A program made the position numbers and the translations under genes. Under the pieces are notes generated by a model. The model was not told where the DNA came from. It worked only from the letters and a program-made list of their open reading frames with translations, and did not search any database. 64,000 nucleotides of DNA from Pseudomonas nitroreducens (GTDB lineage: Bacteria > Pseudomonadota > Gammaproteobacteria > Pseudomonadales > Pseudomonadaceae), in the NCBI RefSeq assembly GCF_014204515.1, contig NZ_JACHLI010000003.1:186001-250000 (forward strand). Direction: 5' to 3'. Shown piece after piece: positions 8,261 through 16,186 of the stretch. How positions within the stretch are numbered: position 1 is the first letter of the stretch; each line of letters begins with the position of its first letter.

Positions 8261-9181
8261 ATGACCTCCAAGCTGGAACAACTCAAACAGTACACCACGG
8301 TCGTCGCCGATACCGGCGACTTCGACGCCATTGCCCGCCTGAAGCCGGTGGATGCCACCACCAACCCGTCGCTGCTGCTCAAGGCCGCCGCCCTGCCCCG
8401 CTACACCGAGCACCTGGCCCGCGCCACCGAAGGCGCCCAGGGGGATGCTGGCCTGGCCTGCGACCGCTTTGCCGTGGCCGTCGGCAAGGACATCCTCGGC
8501 GTGATTCCGGGGCGCATCTCCACCGAGGTGGACGCCCGCCTGTCCTTCGACACCGAGGCCACGCTGCAACGCGCCCAGCGCCTGATCGAGCTGTACGACC
8601 AGCACGGCATCGGCCGCGACCGCGTGCTGATCAAGATTGCCTCCACCTGGGAAGGCATCCGCGCCGCCGAGCAACTGGAGCGCGAGGGCATCCAGACCAA
8701 CCTGACCCTGCTGTTCTCCTTCGCCCAGGCCGCCGCCTGCGCCGACGCCGGCGTGTTCCTGATCTCGCCCTTCGTCGGGCGCATCTACGACTGGTACAAG
8801 AAGGCCAACAACCGCGATTACGTGGGCGCGGAAGATCCGGGCGTGCAGTCCGTCGCGCGCATCTACCGCTACTACAAGGCTAACGGCTACGAGACGGTGG
8901 TGATGGGCGCCAGCTTCCGCAACCTGGGCCAGATCGAACAACTCGCCGGCTGCGACCGCCTGACCATCAGCCCGGACCTGCTGCAACAGCTGGCCGACGC
9001 CCAGGGCGAACTGCCACGCGCGCTGCAACCCGGCGGCGGCGAGGCGCGCCAGGTTCTGGACGAAAGCGCCTTCCGCTGGCAGATGAACGAAGACGCCATG
9101 GGCACCGAGAAGCTGGCCGAAGGCATCCGCCTGTTCGCCCGCGACCAGGAGAAGCTCGAGGCTCTGCTCGCCGGTCGCTGA
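8261..9181 (+). CDS. tal: Transaldolase
   Basis: 306 residues. Transaldolase B-type enzyme of the non-oxidative pentose phosphate pathway; it moves a dihydroxyacetone unit between sedoheptulose-7-phosphate and glyceraldehyde-3-phosphate. Signatures are VVADTGDFDAIARLKPVDAT with TTNPSLLLKA near the N-terminus and the Schiff-base lysine in RVLIKIASTWEG. GGAAGA precedes the ATG. It is probably co-transcribed with dusA and is followed by a strong hairpin. Confidence 0.95.
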   Translation: MTSKLEQLKQYTTVVADTGDFDAIARLKPVDATTNPSLLLKAAALPRYTEHLARATEGAQGDAGLACDRFAVAVGKDILGVIPGRISTEVDARLSFDTEATLQRAQRLIELYDQHGIGRDRVLIKIASTWEGIRAAEQLEREGIQTNLTLLFSFAQAAACADAGVFLISPFVGRIYDWYKKANNRDYVGAEDPGVQSVARIYRYYKANGYETVVMGASFRNLGQIEQLAGCDRLTISPDLLQQLADAQGELPRALQPGGGEARQVLDESAFRWQMNEDAMGTEKLAEGIRLFARDQEKLEALLAGR

Positions 9182-9200
9182 AAACGGCGGACGAGCCAAC

Positions 9201-9230
9201 GCAAACCGGCGCCCCAGGGCGCCGGTTTGC
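9201..9230. terminator. Perfect 14-bp hairpin after tal
   Basis: Arms GCAAACCGGCGCCC and GGGCGCCGGTTTGC pair exactly across a two-base loop between the convergent tal and STAS genes. The following ATTTGGG has only a short T run, so termination may be modest. It can serve both strands. Confidence 0.6.
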
Positions 9231-9246
9231 ATTTGGGCTCATCGAA

Positions 9247-9729
9247 TCAGTGACGCTCTAGAGCGCTCACCAGGTCGTGGAACGCCTCGCGGTTGGTCTC
9301 GTTCAGGCCCATCAGGATACGGTGGGCTTCGAGCACCTTGCCGCGCACCACCTCCTCGGACTGGTCCTGAGGAGGCAGATCGGTCAGGCAATCCGAACAC
9401 GGAACCGGGCGATCGACGATGTTGAACACCTGATCGAAGCCCATCGACTGCAGCAGCCGGGTGATGTCCGCGTTGGTGGTGACCAGCGTGGGCAACAGCC
9501 CGACCTTCTGCCGCGAGAGAATCGACAGCTTCGCCAGGAGGCCCAGCGTGGTGCTGTCGATGCTCTGGGTTTCCGTGAGATCGATGATGATCGCCGAGAA
9601 ATTCAACGCGGCGAAGATTTTTTCAATGGTGGCATCCAGCGCCGAACACAGGGTCAGACGGACTTCGCCCACGAACTTCAGGACGAATGAGCCATCCTGC
9701 TCGGCGAACTGGATTTTACCGGTACTCAT
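9247..9729 (-). CDS. STAS-domain anti-sigma-factor antagonist-like protein
   Basis: 160 residues. The STAS domain covers about residues 5-105; the phosphorylatable serine region IDLTETQSIDSTTLGLLAKL is intact. A C-terminal extension of about 50 residues contains a Cys-Ser-Asp-Cys pair and a helical tail. Its start overlaps the end of the upstream response regulator/phosphatase gene by four bases (ATGA), so the pair is translationally coupled. In such partner-switching systems the PP2C phosphatase removes phosphate from the STAS serine. It resembles the HsbR-HsbA pair of P. aeruginosa, but the anti-sigma kinase partner is not next to it. Confidence 0.85.
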   Translation of the reverse strand: MSTGKIQFAEQDGSFVLKFVGEVRLTLCSALDATIEKIFAALNFSAIIIDLTETQSIDSTTLGLLAKLSILSRQKVGLLPTLVTTNADITRLLQSMGFDQVFNIVDRPVPCSDCLTDLPPQDQSEEVVRGKVLEAHRILMGLNETNREAFHDLVSALERH

Positions 9730-10910
9730 GCAAGGTTCCTGCTCAACACCAGCAAGGCAATATCATCCGGCATCTCGGACAACTTGGCCAGTCCGAAGAC
9801 TTGGCGCAGGCCATCCAGGGTTCCGCCGGCGGCGACGACCTGCTCGGGCAGGGCCGTCTCCTTTTCCTTCAGCGTAGCTCCCGGAAGCACATCGAGAATG
9901 CCGTCCGAGAACAGGGAAAGACTGAAGGACTTGGGTAGATCGAGGACATGATCCTCGTAAGTCGCTTCGTCGAACAGCCCCACCGGCAGGCCACGGCCTT
10001 CCAGGTAGCGGGCTTCGCCGTCGACGTAGAGCACCGGCAACGGCAGGTGACCGCCGATGCTGTAAGTCAGGCGATCGGTTTCCAGGTCAATCACGCCGCC
10101 GAGCATGGTCACGTGCTTGCCCAGGTTGCAGTTGATCAGCCCGCGGTTGATGTGGCCGAGCACGTCCGACGGCTTGAACTCCGGCAACAGGTCGTTGCGC
10201 TTGGATTCGTACAGCAGCCGCGTGGTCATGAACTTCAGCAGCACGGTGACGAAGGCGGACGAGGCGCCGTGGCCGGAAACGTCGGCCAGGTAGAAGCCGA
10301 TGCGGCGGGCGTCTACGCGGAAGTAGTCGACGAAGTCACCCGACAGGTACAGCGACGGGATGATCTGGTGGGAAAACGCCAGGCCTTCGGACTCCCAGGG
10401 AGTCTCCGGAAGCATGTTCATCTGCACCTGGCGACCGGCGTTCTGGTCTTCCTGAAGCAGGTTCAGGCTGGCCTGCAGCTCGCGGTTGGCGGTTTCCAGC
10501 TTCTCGCGGTAGCGGCGGTTTTCCGAGCGCAGGAAGGCGCGATCCAGGGCACGGCGTACCGAGTGTTCGAGAACGGCGAGGTCTTCCAGCGGCTTGATCA
10601 GGTAGTCGGCGGCGCCCAGGCGCAGGGCTTCGACGGCGTCACTCATGACGCCGGCGCCGGACAGCACGATCACCGGGGTTTCCACCGCCATCTCGCTGAC
10701 GCGACGGATCAGCTCGAGGCCGTCCATCTGCGGCATGCGCAGATCGCAGATCACCAGGTCGGGGAGTTCGTGCTCGAAGACTTTCAGGCCTTCCAGGCCG
10801 TTGGTGGCCTGTGTGACCTTGAATCCGCTGTCTTCCAGGTAGGCGGCGAGGCTTTCGCGGACGACGTCGTCGTCATCGATAATCAGCAGCGAGGCACTGG
10901 CTTTGTGCAT
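9726..10910 (-). CDS. Response regulator with C-terminal PP2C-type (SpoIIE) phosphatase
   Basis: 394 residues. The receiver domain at residues 8-125 has the acidic cluster IIDDDDVV, the phosphoacceptor Asp in LVICDLRMPQMDG and the lysine in YLIKPLEDL. A coiled coil follows at about 130-165, then the PP2C/SpoIIE phosphatase with metal-binding motifs LSGDFVDYF, YLADVSGHGASSAF and LFSDGILD. Phosphorylation should switch on dephosphorylation of the coupled STAS protein. The domain order is that of RssB/HsbR-type regulators. No histidine kinase is adjacent, so the input comes from elsewhere. Confidence 0.92.
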   Translation of the reverse strand: MHKASASLLIIDDDDVVRESLAAYLEDSGFKVTQATNGLEGLKVFEHELPDLVICDLRMPQMDGLELIRRVSEMAVETPVIVLSGAGVMSDAVEALRLGAADYLIKPLEDLAVLEHSVRRALDRAFLRSENRRYREKLETANRELQASLNLLQEDQNAGRQVQMNMLPETPWESEGLAFSHQIIPSLYLSGDFVDYFRVDARRIGFYLADVSGHGASSAFVTVLLKFMTTRLLYESKRNDLLPEFKPSDVLGHINRGLINCNLGKHVTMLGGVIDLETDRLTYSIGGHLPLPVLYVDGEARYLEGRGLPVGLFDEATYEDHVLDLPKSFSLSLFSDGILDVLPGATLKEKETALPEQVVAAGGTLDGLRQVFGLAKLSEMPDDIALLVLSRNLA

Positions 10911-11089
10911 GGGTCATCCAGGCAAACGGCGCCGGGGTTGTGGTTTGGCGCTCATTCTAGGGAACAGCGGCGCGGGTCGGTCGCGACAAGGCGCAGACAC
11001 TACTCCCATCCGCTCAAGGGTTCAAGCAGGCGCCGCCCGCGCCACGAATGGCGCGGGCCGGGGGACAGGAAAGGCCTGCGCAAGGTCGA

Positions 11090-11794
11090 TCAGAAGTCGT
11101 CTTCGACCTCGCCGTCCTTGACCTTGAACTCGCGGTTCTGCAGGTAGGCGTTGCGGATGAAGGTGTACTTGTCGCCGCTGATCAGCTTCTCGGACTGCAG
11201 CAGGTTGGCGCGCGTGTCCACCACGTCGACGGCGCGCAGGCTGTTGCGCACGGGCACATTGTCGATGTACGGGTACATGCCGGTGTAGGCGTCCGGGATC
11301 AGCGCGGGGGCGTCCCGCAGGGTGCTCGGGCCCAGTAGCGGCAGCATCACGTAGGGGCCGCTGCCCACGCCCCAGTGGCCGAGGGTCTGGCCGAAGTCTT
11401 CGTCGTTGCGTTGCAGGCCCATGTGGCTGGCCACGTCGATGAAGCCGGCGAGGCCGAAGGTGGTGTTGAACAGCAGGCGGCTGGTGTCGACGCCGGCATT
11501 GTGCAACTTCAGCTGCAGCAGGTCGTTGACCAGGTTCTTCACGTCACCGATGTTGTCGAAGAAGTTGCTCACGCCATCCTGCACGAGGTTCGGGGTGACG
11601 TACTGGTAACCCTGGGCCAGCGGCTTGAGCGCGTAGGTGTCCAGGGTGTCGTTGAAGGTGAAGATCGGACGGTTGACGCTCTCCCACGGGTCGTCCTCGC
11701 TGGCAGCCTGGGCCAGGAACGGGAGCGTGGCGAGGCCGGTGGCGGCGATCAGGCTGAAGCAGCGTTTCGTCCAGTGGACGCCTGGTTGGCGCAT
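11090..11794 (-). CDS. mlaA: MlaA/VacJ-family outer-membrane phospholipid transport protein
   Basis: 234 residues. MlaA removes mislocalised phospholipids from the outer leaflet of the outer membrane and passes them to MlaC. Signatures are DPWESVNRPIFTFND, the helical ridge region, DFGQTLGHWGVGSGPYVMLP with LLGPSTLRD, and YIDNVPVRNSLRAVDVVDTR. The N-terminus is a signal peptide (SLIAATGLATLPFLAQA) with a signal peptidase I-like AQA site, and there is no cysteine at the cleavage point. Unlike E. coli MlaA it therefore seems not to be a lipoprotein. GGAGAA precedes the ATG. As in other pseudomonads, it is away from the mlaFEDCB operon. Confidence 0.9.
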   Translation of the reverse strand: MRQPGVHWTKRCFSLIAATGLATLPFLAQAASEDDPWESVNRPIFTFNDTLDTYALKPLAQGYQYVTPNLVQDGVSNFFDNIGDVKNLVNDLLQLKLHNAGVDTSRLLFNTTFGLAGFIDVASHMGLQRNDEDFGQTLGHWGVGSGPYVMLPLLGPSTLRDAPALIPDAYTGMYPYIDNVPVRNSLRAVDVVDTRANLLQSEKLISGDKYTFIRNAYLQNREFKVKDGEVEDDF

Positions 11795-11963
11795 CGGGAG
11801 TTCTCCAGTGAATGTCTTTCGGGCCAGCCATGGCGGCCCCGCTAGGCGGGCAGATTATATAGAGGCGCAACGGTTTTGCAGACCCGGACCGCTCTCGCAG
11901 GATTTCGATTCGGGCTCAGGGGCTGCCGTTTCGCTTGCTGTCGATTGAAAGCATAGTGCCAGT

Positions 11964-12680
11964 TCAGTCCGGATACCGTGCGTCGATGACGATTTCCAGC
12001 GCATCGGAGCGCCAGAACTCCTGGTCCCACTCCACCAGCCGGCCATCCTCGATATAGCTGGCGCGCTCCACGTACAGGCCAGGTGAGCCAGGCGTCAGCT
12101 GCAGCGGTGCGGCTTGCGCCTCCACCAGCGCCGTGGAGTGCATGGCCAGTTCGGAACGAGACAGGCTCAAACCCAGTTCCTCGCGCAGCACGCGGGTAAG
12201 CGAAGTATCCAGGCCATGCGCGAGCAGGTCCGGGCACCAGCTGGCGTCCAGAGTCAGCTGTTCCAGCATCACCGGGCGCTCGTCGACCCAGCGGCGGCGC
12301 AGGATATGGAAGACCTCGGCCTCCTCGGTCAACCCCATGCGCCGCGCCAGCAAAGGCCCAGCGGCACGCCGTTCGGCCGACAGCACTTCGGTGCGCGGCA
12401 GCCGGCCCTGGGCATGCACATAGTCCATGAAGCCGGTGGAGCGAGTGGGGTTGTAGCGGATGCGCGGCGGCGAGACGAACCAGCCGCGGCGATTCTCGCG
12501 GTACAGCACGCCTTCTGTTTCCAGTTGTTGCAGGGCTTCGCGCAGGGTCACTCGGGTGCAGCCGAAGCGTTCGGCCAGCTCGCGCTCGGCAGGCAGGCGC
12601 TGGCTCAGCGCGGCGCTGGCGATGTCCCGCGCCAGCTGGTCACGGATGCGCAGGTAGTGGGGCACGGGATCGACCGGCAT
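11964..12680 (-). CDS. GntR/HutC-family transcriptional regulator (UTRA domain)
   Basis: About 238 residues. The N-terminal winged helix-turn-helix (residues 5-70; LPAERELAERFGCTRVTLRE with ALQQLETEGVLYRENRRGWF) is followed by a UTRA effector-binding domain ending LVEWDQEFWRSDALEIVID. PhnF-like regulators of phosphonate genes belong to this class. It is divergent from the HAD/HD gene pair that begins about 110 bases away, which suggests that it controls them. Two ATGs lie six bases apart; the one at 12680 has GGAAG at proper spacing, while the one at 12686 would sit directly against it. Confidence 0.87.
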   Translation of the reverse strand: MPVDPVPHYLRIRDQLARDIASAALSQRLPAERELAERFGCTRVTLREALQQLETEGVLYRENRRGWFVSPPRIRYNPTRSTGFMDYVHAQGRLPRTEVLSAERRAAGPLLARRMGLTEEAEVFHILRRRWVDERPVMLEQLTLDASWCPDLLAHGLDTSLTRVLREELGLSLSRSELAMHSTALVEAQAAPLQLTPGSPGLYVERASYIEDGRLVEWDQEFWRSDALEIVIDARYPD

Positions 12681-12792
12681 GGGCATCTTCCAGGGAAAGG
12701 CGCGGCGATTATAACGGCAGCGCCGCAGACTTCATCGGACCGTCACATTGCCCCGCTAATCTGGCCTAGACCAATCATCAGAAAAGCCCACC

Positions 12793-13536
12793 ATGCCTGC
12801 GACCGCCGACCTTCCGCGCTTCACGACCCTGCTGTTCGGACTTTCCGGCGATCTGGTGGACTTCGGCGCAAGGACGCTGCCGGTAGCCCTGCAACGCACT
12901 TGCCCCGACTGTCCACCCGAGCGCCTGCTCGAAGCCGCCGCCCTGCCCCCGCAGGAGGCCCTGGACCACGTGCTGGGCCGCAGCGCCGACGGCCCGGAGC
13001 GCGAGCGCTTTCAGGGCGCCCTGGAAGCCGCCGCCCAGGCCCACGCCGAGGCCACCCCCGGCGCCCTGCAAGCGCTCCAGGCGCTGCAGGGGCATGGCGT
13101 GCCCTGCGCCTGGCTCGATGAGCTGCCCACTGCCACGGCCCAGCACCTGTCCACCGGACTCGTCGATCGTCTGGCTACTGGCCTGGAAGTCGCCGGTCGC
13201 CCACTGCCCGCGCCGGACTCCTGCTGGCAGGCGCTGATGCACCTGGACAGCCCGCACCTGGACGGCTGCGTGCTGGTCAGCGGCCAGCCGCGCCTGCTCC
13301 AGGCGGGCCTCAACGCCGGCCTGTGGACCATCGGACTGGCCGCCAGCGGCCCTTTGTGCGGCCATGCGCCGGGCGACTGGGACGCCCTGGGCAACCTCGA
13401 CCGCGATCGCCTGCGCGCGCAGGCGACGCTGGGCCTGTATCGCCTGGGCGTGCACTCGGTCATCGATCACCTGGGCGAGCTGGATTCCTGCCTGCAGGAC
13501 ATCGCCGGCCGCCGCCTGAAAGGAGAAAAGCCATGA
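12793..13536 (+). CDS. PhnX-like HAD-superfamily protein lacking the catalytic aspartates
   Basis: 247 residues. The fold looks like phosphonoacetaldehyde hydrolase (PhnX): the opening LLFGLSGDLVDFGARTLP aligns with the usual PhnX start (FDWAGT/VDFG). The nucleophile Asp is Gly16, the position two later is Ser18, and the usual Thr is Asp20, so normal HAD phosphotransfer chemistry should be impossible. The cap and C-terminal segments are kept, so the gene is under selection and probably encodes a binding or scaffold protein. It overlaps the next gene by four bases (ATGA). I recall a P. aeruginosa counterpart with the same arrangement. Confidence 0.75.
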   Translation: MPATADLPRFTTLLFGLSGDLVDFGARTLPVALQRTCPDCPPERLLEAAALPPQEALDHVLGRSADGPERERFQGALEAAAQAHAEATPGALQALQALQGHGVPCAWLDELPTATAQHLSTGLVDRLATGLEVAGRPLPAPDSCWQALMHLDSPHLDGCVLVSGQPRLLQAGLNAGLWTIGLAASGPLCGHAPGDWDALGNLDRDRLRAQATLGLYRLGVHSVIDHLGELDSCLQDIAGRRLKGEKP

Positions 13537-14114
13537 AGCACGAGCGCCACCGCTTCCTCGACGAACTGGCCGAACGCTTCGCCAGCCACGGCGCCGAGCC
13601 TTACGGCGAAGCCGTGAGCCAGGCCGAGCATGCCTTGCAGTGTGCCACCCTGGCCGAGCGCGCCGGTTGCTCCGACAGCCTGGTGATCGCCGCCCTGCTC
13701 CACGACATCGGTCACCTCTACGAGGACCCGCAGCTGATCGAGGAACAGGACCTGCGCCACGAGGAGTTCGGCGCCAGCCTGCTGCGCGAGCTGCTGCCCG
13801 AATCGGTCTGGCAGCCGATCCGCCTGCACGTGGCCGCCAAGCGCTACCTCTGCGCCATCGACCCGGCCTACCACGCCGGCCTGTCCTGGGCCTCGCGGCA
13901 GAGCCTGGCGCTGCAGGGCGGGCCGTTCGACCAGCGCGGCGCCAGCGCCTTCCTCAATGCACCGTTCTCCCAGGACGCGCTGACCCTGCGCCGGCTGGAC
14001 GACCTGGGCAAGGACCCGGCCATGCGTACCCCTGAGCTTGAGCACTTCTTCCCGCTGCTCGAACGCCTGCTGCGGGTTGACCGGCATCAGGCAAGGGTGC
14101 GCGCGGCGGGTTAA
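13533..14114 (+). CDS. PhnZ-like HD-domain mixed-valent diiron oxygenase
   Basis: 193 residues. It matches the PhnZ family, which uses O2 to cleave the C-P bond of hydroxylated aminoethylphosphonate. All six iron ligands expected from PhnZ can be placed: His33, His57-Asp58 (LLHDIGH), His76, His99 and Asp156. The substrate-site residues Tyr24, Glu26, His61 and Lys103 (HVAAKRYLC) are also in register. This is much closer than a generic HD phosphohydrolase. The start overlaps the HAD gene stop, so the two are made together. The usual partner PhnY (an Fe/2-oxoglutarate dioxygenase) is absent from this locus, so the substrate may differ. Confidence 0.8.
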   Translation: MKHERHRFLDELAERFASHGAEPYGEAVSQAEHALQCATLAERAGCSDSLVIAALLHDIGHLYEDPQLIEEQDLRHEEFGASLLRELLPESVWQPIRLHVAAKRYLCAIDPAYHAGLSWASRQSLALQGGPFDQRGASAFLNAPFSQDALTLRRLDDLGKDPAMRTPELEHFFPLLERLLRVDRHQARVRAAG

Positions 14115-14192
14115 GCTCAAGGGCATGGCGATGGACCTTTTCCCCAACGGACGAGGTCCATCTTTGGGTACGTACCGCAGAAGGACACCACC

Positions 14193-14456
14193 ATGCCGAC
14201 ACAACGCCTCCAGGAAGAACTCCAGGCCCTGCGCGACCAGCTGGAACGCCAGCCGCCGCTGAACGCGGAAGAGCGCGAATCGCTGCAAGCGCTGATCCAG
14301 GACATCGAGCTGCAGCTGGCCAACGAAGAGGCGCTGGCCGACGAGACCCTGATGGACAACGTCAACCTGGCCGTGGAGCGCTTCGAGGCGAGCCATCCGA
14401 CCCTGGCCGGCACATTGCGCTCCATCGTCCAGAGCCTGGCGAACATGGGCATCTGA
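14193..14456 (+). CDS. DUF4404-family small helical protein
   Basis: 87 residues, almost entirely predicted alpha-helix with heptad-like leucines (LQEELQALRDQLERQPPLN, then ESLQALIQDIELQLA). It matches the short DUF4404 proteins of pseudomonads, whose function is unknown. A ribosome site AAGGA precedes the ATG, and a strong terminator follows. It lies 78 bases after the PhnZ-like gene and may share its transcript, but a hairpin-free gap makes this uncertain. Confidence 0.75.
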   Translation: MPTQRLQEELQALRDQLERQPPLNAEERESLQALIQDIELQLANEEALADETLMDNVNLAVERFEASHPTLAGTLRSIVQSLANMGI

Positions 14457-14471
14457 GCCCGCTGAGCATAA

Positions 14472-14496
14472 AAAACCCGGCCTCGGCCGGGTTTTT
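14472..14496. terminator. Intrinsic terminator between the DUF4404 gene and queF
   Basis: Stem AACCCGGCC/GGCCGGGTT with a two-base loop, flanked by A and T runs on both sides. It can stop transcription in both directions between these convergent genes. Confidence 0.85.
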
Positions 14497-14519
14497 CGTA
14501 TCGGCGTTTTACCAGCGCC

Positions 14520-15350
14520 TCACTGACGCACCAGCCGACGATTGTCCGGCTGCAGCGCCTCGCTGCTGCGGTAGGGGTTGATGTCCAGGCCGCCACGACG
14601 CACGTAGCGGGCGTAGACGCTCAGGCGGGTCGGCTGCAGCAGGCGCTGCAGGTCGAGGTAGATGCGCTCGACGCACTGCTCGTGGAAGTCCTGGTGCTGA
14701 CGGAAGGACACGACATAGGCCAGCAGGCTCGCGGCATCCAGCGCCGGGCCGCTGTATTCCACCACCAGCGTGCCCCAGTCCGGCTGGCCGGTGACCGGGC
14801 AGTTGGATTTGAGCAGGTGGCTGTAGAGCACTTCGTCCACGCGGCGGGTATCGTCGCAGCGCAGCAGCTCCGGGCGTGGGTGATCGTAGCTTTCCACGGC
14901 GATGTCCAGGTCGTCGACGCAGGTGCCCCCGATCACCGCCACACCCTCGCGCGCCACTTCGTCCAGGCTGCGCACGCGCACGCCGACCGGCGCGCCAGCG
15001 GCGGCGGACAGGTCGCGCTCCATGACTGCACGCACCGCTTCGGCGCTATCGAAGGCGGTCTGGTTCAGCGAGTTGAGGTAGAGCTTGAAGGATTTGGACT
15101 CGATGATGTTCGGCGACTGCGCCGGGATCGCGAACTCGCCGATGGCCACCACCGGCTTGCCCGAAGCGGTCAGCCAGGACAGCTCGTAGCAGTTCCACAG
15201 GTCCACGCCCTGGTACGGCAGGGTCTCTGCAGTCAGGCCCAGCTCCGCCCACTTGGTGCTGCGGGAGATCGGGAACAGCAGCTGCGGCGCGTAGCTGGAG
15301 ACGTATTCGCTGGATTTGCCCAGGGGCGAGTGTTCGGCGGGATGCTGCAT
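14520..15350 (-). CDS. queF: NADPH-dependent 7-cyano-7-deazaguanine (preQ0) reductase QueF
   Basis: 276 residues, the long (two-domain) QueF type. It reduces the nitrile of preQ0 to preQ1 in queuosine synthesis. The catalytic Cys lies in LKSNCPVTGQPDWG in the C-terminal half, and the QueF motif ESKSFKLYLNSLNQT lies in the N-terminal half with the NADPH-binding region. Length agrees with E. coli QueF (282). The start at 15350 is the only ATG near the conserved beginning. No other queuosine genes are adjacent. Confidence 0.95.
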   Translation of the reverse strand: MQHPAEHSPLGKSSEYVSSYAPQLLFPISRSTKWAELGLTAETLPYQGVDLWNCYELSWLTASGKPVVAIGEFAIPAQSPNIIESKSFKLYLNSLNQTAFDSAEAVRAVMERDLSAAAGAPVGVRVRSLDEVAREGVAVIGGTCVDDLDIAVESYDHPRPELLRCDDTRRVDEVLYSHLLKSNCPVTGQPDWGTLVVEYSGPALDAASLLAYVVSFRQHQDFHEQCVERIYLDLQRLLQPTRLSVYARYVRRGGLDINPYRSSEALQPDNRRLVRQ

Positions 15351-15479
15351 GGGAAGACCTGCTGGATCGGCGATGCGGGAGGTGGCGCGAGGCGGCGAGT
15401 GTATACAAATCCGCCGGCCCTTTCAGCAGCCGGCGGACGACGCGGCATCTCCACGCGTGCTGCCCCACGCCCCTCTCTC

Positions 15480-16016
15480 TCAGGGCGCGACGGTCAACTG
15501 GCCGACCATGCCCGCCTGGTAATGCCCCGGAATATTGCAGGCGAATTCCAGGCGGGTGGGCTTGCTGAAGGTCCAGGTCAGCTCGGCGCTCTGGCCCGGC
15601 TCCACCAGCACGCTGTTGGGATCGTCGTGCTGCATCGTCCCGCCATGCCCCATCTGGCTGTGATCCATCTGCCCGCTGTCGTGCTGCACACCGGTGGGGG
15701 TGAGCATCCCGGCTTCCAGCATCTGCTGCATCTCCTTCTGGTGCTCTGCGTGCAGGGCGGCGCTGCCGAGGTTGAACTCGTGCAGCAGGCTGCCGTCGTT
15801 GTGGATGACGAAGCGCACGGTCTCACCCGGTTTCACTTCGATGCTGCGCGGTTCGAAGTACATCTCGCCCAGCCTGATCTCGACGGTGCGAGTGGCCTGG
15901 GCGGCCTTGGCCGGCTGGCCGAAATCGTAGCCGTGGCCGGCATCGGCCAGGGCCGGCAGGCTGCTGGCAGCGCCGAAGCAGAGGATGGCGGCTGGCAGCA
16001 GGTGGCGCAGGAACAT
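15480..16016 (-). CDS. Periplasmic cupredoxin-like copper protein (CopI-type)
   Basis: 178 residues. A signal peptide (residues 1-24, ending LPALA) is followed by a cupredoxin domain. Type-1 copper ligands are visible: His in LLHEFNLG, then Cys, His and Met in FACNIPGHYQAGM at the C-terminus. A Met/His-rich insertion (HDSGQMDHSQMGHGGTMQHD) in the middle probably binds extra copper. It is divergent from copRS, which likely induces it; GAGGAG precedes the ATG at 16016. Its role is presumably copper binding and tolerance in the periplasm. Confidence 0.87.
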   Translation of the reverse strand: MFLRHLLPAAILCFGAASSLPALADAGHGYDFGQPAKAAQATRTVEIRLGEMYFEPRSIEVKPGETVRFVIHNDGSLLHEFNLGSAALHAEHQKEMQQMLEAGMLTPTGVQHDSGQMDHSQMGHGGTMQHDDPNSVLVEPGQSAELTWTFSKPTRLEFACNIPGHYQAGMVGQLTVAP

Positions 16017-16084
16017 GGCGAATCTCCTCGAATGGATGCCGCCCATGCTGACCTGCGGCACCTGAGGCCTGCCTGTCGGGAAGA

Positions 16085-16098
16085 TTACAAATGCGTAA
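16085..16098. promoter_or_regulatory. Candidate CopR operator, TTAC-N6-GTAA
   Basis: An inverted repeat TTACAAATGCGTAA sits in the 170-base gap between the divergent cupredoxin and copRS genes. OmpR-type metal regulators of pseudomonads bind short boxes of this kind in copper-induced promoters. Position and symmetry support the call; binding is inferred. Confidence 0.5.
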
Positions 16099-16186
16099 GC
16101 TTGCAGCCGCCGCCGGGCTGACGCGGTATAAAACCGCCAGCCACACTGATCCCCAGCCGCGCCTCGCGCCCCGAACGGACACCCCC

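Noticed and set aside
15351..15479. Possible preQ1 riboswitch in the queF leader
   Set aside because: The leader has no recognisable preQ1-I/II pseudoknot pattern, and a TATAC-like promoter box lies about 50 bases upstream of the start codon, leaving little room for an aptamer.
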